DNA of 64,000 nucleotides from Hyaloscypha bicolor E. Its lineage: Eukaryota; Ascomycota; Leotiomycetes; Helotiales; Hyaloscyphaceae. Location of the stretch: assembly GCF_002865645.1 (NCBI RefSeq), contig NW_020194517.1:310001-374000 (forward strand). Direction: 5' to 3'. Made by a program: the position numbers and the translations under genes. Below, in pieces: positions 57,835-64,000 of the stretch. Within the stretch, counting starts at the first letter, position 1, and each line of letters starts with the position of its first letter. The notes below the pieces were generated by a model that saw only the letters and a list, made by a program, of their open reading frames with translations, was not told where the DNA came from and did not search any database.

Positions 57835-60043
57835 ATGCGCCGACCTCCAGACAAGGATGGACAGCCGGCCCTGTCCGAGAGGGATGTTGATTCATCGAAT
57901 GCCACGCTCAACACTCTCTTTGGAGGCGCCCGGCAGAAGTCATGGATGCTCGGTGCTGGAGCTCCAGTGCGTCCAACTCCACGGACGAACGTATCGAGAT
58001 CTACGTTGCCGCCTGTCGCAATGGCACAGAGGTGAGACCCAAGGAAGTTGGAGGTAGCGAAGAGGCACAGCTGACAGAAGATTTAGGACGGCCGCTCCAG
58101 TTCTGCCATCCCCAACCCCAAGCGATGAACCGAGTCCGATAATTTCGAACAATTCTATAAACGGGGCACGCAATGAGAACCGCAGCGCCATACGCAATGA
58201 CGGAAACAGGCGTACCTCTGCAACAAATACCAGTCCTCCGCGAAACCAACAAACCTCCCCAAACGAGGCTGACATTCAAATTCGGGCTGGGCCTCAAGCC
58301 ACAGAGACACAACCTCGACCCACCTCATCCTCAAGATCGCAGATCCAGGCTGGACCGTCTACCGCAATATCGACACAGATGGGTGACTCCCAACCGTCCA
58401 CGACGATGACTGAGCTCCCGCCGCTCCCTTCATCTGTACTGCTTCCATCAGACCAAGAACATCGGATTCAACTACAGGAAGTCCAGTTGCCGTCGTTGCA
58501 AAAACAAATAACAAGCCACCAACAAGTTCAAAGCCCGGTTCAATTGAGCTCACCGGCTGCGGTTGGGTCTTCACCATCGAGGGATCAAGCACATCAATAC
58601 CCAGGATTGCAGACACAAGGGGGCCAGAGTAATCAACACTGGCAGGGCGCACGAGGGCAATTGCCAAGTCCTACTCAAACCAGCACATCCTCCCCAAGGA
58701 CAAACTCGGATTTGCCGCTGCCCTCTACCTTGATGGCAAACCAAAATCAATCATATCCAAGTCCTGGGACGTTTCACGCAAGTGCCTCCCACAAGCGACA
58801 GCGAACCCAAGTCGCTGTTATGCCGTCATTAAAACCTCGAGTGGCTATGATCGAAACCCACATCGAGTCAGTGGGCGGCAGAATGAACTTGAACGCAGGG
58901 CTAGAGAAACCTCGTTTTCAATTACTCATAGAAGCCTGCAACAGCGAAGATGCGTTCTATGTTGCACTTCATCAAGTCTTCTGTGTCTGGGACTTCGATC
59001 AAAATGACGTTGCTGCTATTCGTGGATTTCCCAACCGTACCGTTCTTCATTCAGCTTTCAAGGTGCTTGGACAACTAATTCGAGACAATGAACAACTAGC
59101 CCCCAACCACAAGAAGTGGTTTGCTGGGTTTCCCAGCCCCCTAAACCATTTGATGAACAATTCAGAGCCTTATCAACTCGTAATGGCCGATGTTGGAATA
59201 TTCTTGGACAAGCTTGCGGCGGAATGGATTCCTTTATCAATGGAGTGCACTAAAAGAGGATATCCACCTCTAGTCGACGAGCTTGTGAATCGAATGGGCC
59301 TGCTGTCGCCTATCCTGCAAGGCGTAGTGTTCACAGCCACACGTCGGACTATGGGAATCAGTGATGGAGAGACTGGAACGAGGGCGGAAAGCCTCTTTAG
59401 AAGAGATCAGCGGGATCATCAATTACTCGCTGCTCGATATAACACAAACCGGCCACCCACTGCCAAGGAGGTAAATGAGCGAAACGCTCACCTCGCAAAT
59501 GAGTATATTGCTCTTCACAACCAATTCTTGCAGCAGCGGCGGGCTTCAGGGCCGGCGTACGGTAGTCCGTTAGGGCAGGTTTCTACACCCACACCGGTAG
59601 TCCCCAGCAATGCACATATTCAACAAGGTGCCCAACTTGCTGTTCCTTCGCCTTGGCAACAAAACCCCCAGCATCAGGCTTCCTGGAACCAGAATATGCC
59701 TAGTCCTGACCCAGCTGGAAGCTGGCAATTCGGCAACCAGCAAGCTCAAATGATGGGAAGAACAACGGCTGGTTCGCCCAATCCTTCCATCGTTGCAGGT
59801 CGGCCACCAAGTGTAGGTGCTCATCGAGTGTATGCAAACACACCGAGTCCGACTCTTCTCCAGGGCCTCTCTATGCAATCACCCGTTCAAGGCTTCCAAT
59901 TCCCTCCTACAGCTAGGAGCAACAGTGGCCAAATGCAGGTTTCCCAGAATACTTCAGCTTATGCAGGACCTAATGGAACGTTCTCTCAAAATGGCGCACA
60001 GCATGTCGACCCATCGGCACAGCACCGAAACCAGATAATGATA

Positions 60044-60074
<31 letters not shown>

Positions 60075-61747
60075 AGCAACAGCAGCAACAACAACAAGTA
60101 GCGGCACAGTATCAGGGACAAGGGCAGCATAGTTTGGCTTCATATCAGCAAGCCTTTGCATCACAGCAGGGTCAATGGCAACAAAATCCTCAACAGCAAC
60201 AACAGCAACAACAACAGGCATTATTAGTGCAGCAGCAGCAGCTCCAGCAAATCCAACAACAGCAACATGTGCTTAGCCAACAGGTCCTGAACATGAACAG
60301 AACCGCTCAACTAAGACAGAGCAGTAGCGGGGCTCTCGACTTACAGCAGCGTGCTCATGCCAGAAACAGCAGCATTAGTAGTAGTGGGCGTCGAACACCA
60401 GGTGTGAATCCCATGCCTGGTCCCTCGCCCCGGCTGAATCAAGAATCTGTACCGGGTCCTCGAAGAACACAGCCGGTCTTCATCGATCAAATACAGAATG
60501 AAATTCAAGCGTACAGCCAAACCCACCCACTTCAACGGCCCCTTGTGCCTCCCCTAGGATATGTACACCCTCAACAGGCCGTGAACCCGGAGATGACTGC
60601 TCTCCATCAGGCACATATCCGAAGCCCACTCTTGGTTCCTGTCTATGCTCCACCCGCCACCATGAACAAAGAGGATCCGGCCTTTCGATACTATCAAGCT
60701 GTACGAGACTTTGCACTTGATCCAACAAAGATACCCACAAATACACCTTTGTCAAAATTCGAATTCCGAGTTTCAGAAGCCGACTTTCAACTTATTCCCA
60801 GAGACGGCCCGCCAAGCAGTAGTCAGCTGGCGACGCGAGAGTTCAGACGTGGAACACTCCAGTTTCGCCTGCGATGTATTCAGATGAAGAAGTCCGATGC
60901 AATATGCTCTACGCCAGACTGGATAGTCAACGACACAGTTTGGCCAGAGAGCGCATGTTTAGAGATCAATAAGAAACACTTAGAGATTAGGCGGAAGAAT
61001 CACCACGGAAAAGACCTCCCCATCGACATCACAGCATTCGTGCGAGCTGCCGGGCCTAATTCAGCGAATCGAATCACCGTATCAATTACCAGAGGTCGAA
61101 CCAAGATGAAAGATTTCACCTATTTCCTTGCCGTTGAAATAATCGAAATACTTCAACACGGTCAGATTCTTGATATGTGCCGACAACACCGAGTTCCTGC
61201 ATATCAAACCTTGGATAAGATCAAGAAGAGTCTTGCATCTTCCCAGAATGATGACGATGAGATTGCAATGGTGTCGAGCGATATCTCTGTTGATCTTTCC
61301 GATCCTTTTACAGCCCGGATTTTCGAGACGCCTGTGCGTGGCAGCAACTGTCTACACCGTGAGTGCTTCGACCTCGAGACCTTCCTTATCACTCGAAATA
61401 GCAAGCCCAAGCGTCCCCAGCAACCTTGCATGATTGATGTTTGGAAGTGCCCTCTGTGTGGCAGGGATGCTCGACCATATAGCCTCCAGATTGACGACTT
61501 CCTTGCGTCAGTGAGAGCAAGGCTTGCAGAGCAGGACAATCTCGATGTAAAAGCTATTTGGATTGATGCAGATGGAAATTGGTGCCCCAAAGAAATACCA
61601 AGATCCTCGGTAAAGCGATCTCACCCGGACGATAGTGAGGACTCGAGCGACGACGAGGGTGCTCGGAAGCAGAGAGCTCTCTCAGCAGCAAATCAGACGA
61701 GGAGTATTAAGAAGGTGGTGGAGGTCATTGACCTGGACGATGATTAA
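57835..61747 (+). CDS. MIZ/SP-RING zinc finger protein, candidate SUMO E3 ligase, 1285 aa
   Basis: Exons are 57835-58031 and 58087-61747. The first exon (RQKSWMLG and surroundings) was joined because its GTGAGA donor and the TTTAG acceptor give an open frame straight into the large exon. The protein has a disordered Gln/Pro/Ser-rich front and a helical block at about 235-400 (NEQLAPNHKKWFAGFPSPLN, PPTAKEVNERNAHLANEYIA). Two polyglutamine tracts follow (about 718-738 and 768-776), then a beta-rich domain before the finger (about 950-1080). The SP-RING is at about 1145-1195: GSNCLHRECFDLETF, then QQPCMIDVWKCPLCGRDARP. It ends in an acidic tail VVEVIDLDDD, which resembles a SUMO-interacting motif. 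PIAS, Siz and Zmiz proteins use this finger to bind Ubc9; the architecture is closest to the Zmiz/Tonalli group. Ligase activity is inferred. Confidence 0.88.
60043..60099 (+). repeat. CAG/CAA trinucleotide tract encoding polyglutamine
   Basis: About 18 consecutive Gln codons, mixed CAG and CAA, inside the MIZ protein gene; a shorter tract (about 8-9 codons) follows near 60190-60217. Mixed codons suggest selection at protein level or an old, stabilised repeat. Length is likely to vary between strains. Confidence 0.85.
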
Positions 61748-62357
61748 TTTAGCTTTCAAAAGAATTTTGGTTTTGGTTTTCTATTTTTTGTTAGCCGGGG
61801 TCGCCTTTGCATTGCAGCGTTTATTGGCGTTAGGCTGGCCGGGATGGCTGTTTGCATACATCTTACACGGAGTCACTACTTGCTCTACTGGAGCTTTACC
61901 GAAAGGAAATGGCGTCAATATGGAGTTTGATCCTTTGCTTGGCTAAGCATCTGGCGTTACAATACTCTGGGTCGCCGTTTATGAGGAGTTGATTCCATGG
62001 GTCTACGAGGAATACGATGGGACTCTGCCCTTGAACAGACGCACACATATGTATTGTTTAGCATTTATAACTTCATCGAGCATTTTGCTTCTCTCTGCTT
62101 GATGTGAGGTGTGTTTCCAGAATGTCCAAATCATCTCCGAACAGTGAGCTTCCCAATATCCTAGTGAATTTTTCAACACCTCCAGAGGTCATGAACCTTT
62201 TCAAAAGAGACAGCAATATCTATTTGGCCTTCTAACTCAGGTGCCGAACTCAAATGTCACTTCAACTCGGGGTATCATCCAAATGCAGGCAATCATAGCT
62301 GTCAAAATAAGGCTGAAGGTTTCTAAACAAAAGCAAAGCAAGAATCTTCTATCCGTG
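61748..62357. other. Convergent 3' spacer MIZ-DnaJ
   Basis: This 610 bp stretch lies between two converging genes and holds their 3' untranslated regions. A hydrophobic plus-strand frame directly after the MIZ stop is overlapping chance sequence. Confidence 0.45.
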
Positions 62358-63496
62358 CTATCTATTCCCTCTTGCACCGACTGGCGCGTCTGCCCGTCTT
62401 CGCTTCAGTAAATTTCCCAATGCATCGCGTACTTCCGGATCTGATCTTATAGTATTTTCGACCAACCAGTCCTTAACCTTCCCTTTGACATCCCTCAGTG
62501 CCTCATTATCTCCAACAAATGGGCTCATTTCCATGCCCATTAATCTCGTGGCTTCGATGTCGGCGGCCTTCGCCGTAGCCTCTAATCGGTCTAATTGTTG
62601 CTTTAATGCAATTTCTGGGTTCGCATTTGCTGGGATGATGGACGGTGGTTGTAGAAGGGGCCCAATCTGAGAAAATGCGATATAAAGGGTGACGCTAAGT
62701 TTTCGCGCCAGCTGGATGAGTTGAAATGGTAGGTAGGGCGGGTGGCGCGTGAAGGTCGTGAGGAGGGGATTTATTAACTTCGTGGCAACGTGAGGGAAGT
62801 ATGGACGTGAAATGGTGTGGAGTTCGAAAACGCAGAGGACGACGAGCGTAAGCCAGCGCCAGTATTTGCCCCATTCGAGATATCCTAGCAGACCGAGGAT
62901 ATACATGAATATTGCCGCCACGCCGTAGTATGGAAGGATCGACTGGAGGCCTTGGACTATGAAGTCGCGGACACTAGAACAGCGTTGCCATTCTAGGATA
63001 GACGGCCCAAATCGCTCATACGCGAATCGTTTGGCGGGGTTGAGAAGCGTGTCTTGTGCTTGCTTGAGGTGGACGAAGTATGCCTCCGAGGAAGTGGAAG
63101 AAGATGAGAGTTTGTCGGGGTGGTAGATGGCTGCTAAGCGCCGGAACCGAGATTTGATTTCCCTCTCGGGAGCAGTATGTGCGATCCCTAGATCTTGGTA
63201 GAAATCGCTCGCCCTCCGGATGTCCCAGTCTGCTTCGTAGATTGTGTATAGTAGGTAGGCAGAGACAACTATGATGTGGATACGTTGTCTGTGAAGGATG
63301 AAGCGTGGCGTGCCAGGTTGAGGCTTAGGATCACCGGCACGAATAGTGATGCCATAGTATATATTTTGGACCCATCCTGTTACAAGCTGGGAAGAATATT
63401 AGCAAATGTTCTCCATGTTGCTTCCTAGTCTGGAAGTTGGTTGCTCACGTTTGGGAGAAAGGTCCACCCTGCGAGGGAAAGGAGGTTATTTGACAT
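62358..63496 (-). CDS. Membrane-anchored J-domain protein, 358 aa, two exons
   Basis: Exons are 63496-63449 and 63386-62358, with a GTGAGC donor and CCCAG acceptor. It starts MSNNLLSLAGWTFLPN, then LVTGWVQNIYYGITIRAGDP and a first membrane helix (IHIIVVSAYLLYTIYEA). The J domain (about 68-135) has FYQDLGIAHTAPEREIKSRF, RRLAAIYHPDK with the HPD triad, and LNPAKRFAYERFGPSIL. Two or three further helices follow (AAIFMYILGLLGYLEW, YWRWLTLVVLCVFELHTI). A coiled-coil-like cytosolic tail (ALKQQLDRLEATAKAADIEA) and a basic end complete the protein. HPD-containing J-proteins stimulate Hsp70 ATPase; an ER-membrane location is likely from the topology. It is divergent from the last gene with a 268 bp shared promoter. 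Confidence 0.88.
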
Positions 63497-63764
63497 GACC
63501 ACAGTTATGGCTCTGATCCGGTCCAAGTAGGTGCTCGAGAAATATCATGTAGAGGACCAAAAGGTTGAAGGAGAATGGAAGAGGGTTGCTGCACGTTGGC
63601 GACTCTGATTAGTGAAGTCGCGAGGCTTCAAACTGTCCAGATCTTTAGCCACATTGACAGGGGCCACCGGTTAGTTGCGCTAGTGCATCTCAGCCTTTGA
63701 GGCGCAAAAAAAGGCAACCTTAAATTTCGAGCAAAGAAACTCTTGACGACAACCGCACTTCGAC

Positions 63765-64000
63765 ATGTCAATTGAGAAAGCAGCAGAGCCTCCAGTATCC
63801 AAAATGGGCCCTGAAAAGCACAAGCCAAGATCGGACAAGAAGCATAAAACTACACATGGCGAAAAGCGGAAACGAGACCACGGAGAGGACGGGCTCAAGG
63901 CAAAATCGAAGAAACATAAGTCGGACAAGGCAGCGTCTCAAGCCTCAGCTCTGGATATCACAGCCCCAGCCTCGCCGTTTCACATCCAAACAGCATCGCT
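63765..64000 (+). CDS. RPA43: Probable RNA polymerase I subunit RPA43 (5' end only)
   Basis: The first 78 codons of a gene that runs off the right edge. The N-terminus is strongly basic and disordered (KHKPRSDKKHKTTHGEKRKR, AKSKKHKSDK), as in nucleolar proteins. Then ALDITAPASPFHIQTAS begins what looks like the fungal Rpa43 core, which usually continues SPF..I..SLY.PLSPI. Rpa43 forms the Pol I stalk with Rpa14 and contacts the initiation factor Rrn3. The identification depends on only about ten residues before the edge, so it could be another Lys-rich nuclear protein. Confidence 0.5.
   Translation, partial: MSIEKAAEPPVSKMGPEKHKPRSDKKHKTTHGEKRKRDHGEDGLKAKSKKHKSDKAASQASALDITAPASPFHIQTAS

Overview
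The window is nuclear DNA of a filamentous ascomycete (Pezizomycotina). The evidence is eukaryotic single-copy genes broken by many short introns (about 45-75 nt, GT..AG, CTAAC/CTGAC-type branch sites close to the acceptor), a LisH protein of the Som1/Flo8 type, a GPI-type secreted protein, and divergent gene pairs with promoters of about 250-550 bp. A DMC1 gene is present, which many Sordariomycetes lack; together with the overall protein flavour this suggests Leotiomycetes, but that is inference. Exon structures were assembled by hand: reading frame, splice sites and family conservation were made to agree, and every multi-exon model given closes in phase.

Layout. 0-2 kb: the end of an EFM3-type methyltransferase, a small hypothetical gene and a small GPI-type secreted protein. 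2.7-7.9 kb: a very large acidic nuclear protein that looks like a fungal coilin. 8.5-10.5 kb: a frameshifted dienelactone hydrolase, a membrane protein and an unusual intron-bearing tRNA. 11-18.3 kb: housekeeping block with a mitochondrial-type lipase (TGL2-like), V-ATPase subunit G (VMA10), the cytochrome oxidase assembly factor PET117, and RNA polymerase II subunit RPB2. 19.3-22.5 kb: a decayed block with two pseudogenes (zinc alcohol dehydrogenase, eEF1A-type methyltransferase) flanking an intact, hidden three-intron gene for a ten-cysteine defensin-like peptide. 22.8-28.3 kb: a MOSC/ferredoxin-reductase/ferredoxin fusion and a Som1-like LisH regulator. 31-43.3 kb: TRAPP subunit BET3, the U5 snRNP WD40 protein, a fungal membrane protein, the CCHC zinc-knuckle protein GIS2, meiotic recombinase DMC1, and RRP7. 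45-64 kb: a small hypothetical gene, a PY-motif arrestin, a WD40/F-box pseudogene, an MFS transporter, a BOI-type SH3-SAM-PH protein, a MIZ/SP-RING protein, a membrane J-protein and the start of a probable RNA polymerase I subunit (RPA43).

There is no metabolic cluster or operon; functions are mixed, as is normal for a fungal chromosome arm. A loose theme is RNA biology (coilin, RPB2, U5-40K, RRP7, GIS2, probable RPA43). The most unusual points are the coilin candidate with both coilin end-domains, the defensin-like gene, three coding micro-exons (9, 9 and 12 nt), a GC-AG intron in DMC1, an abnormal tRNA, and four broken genes.
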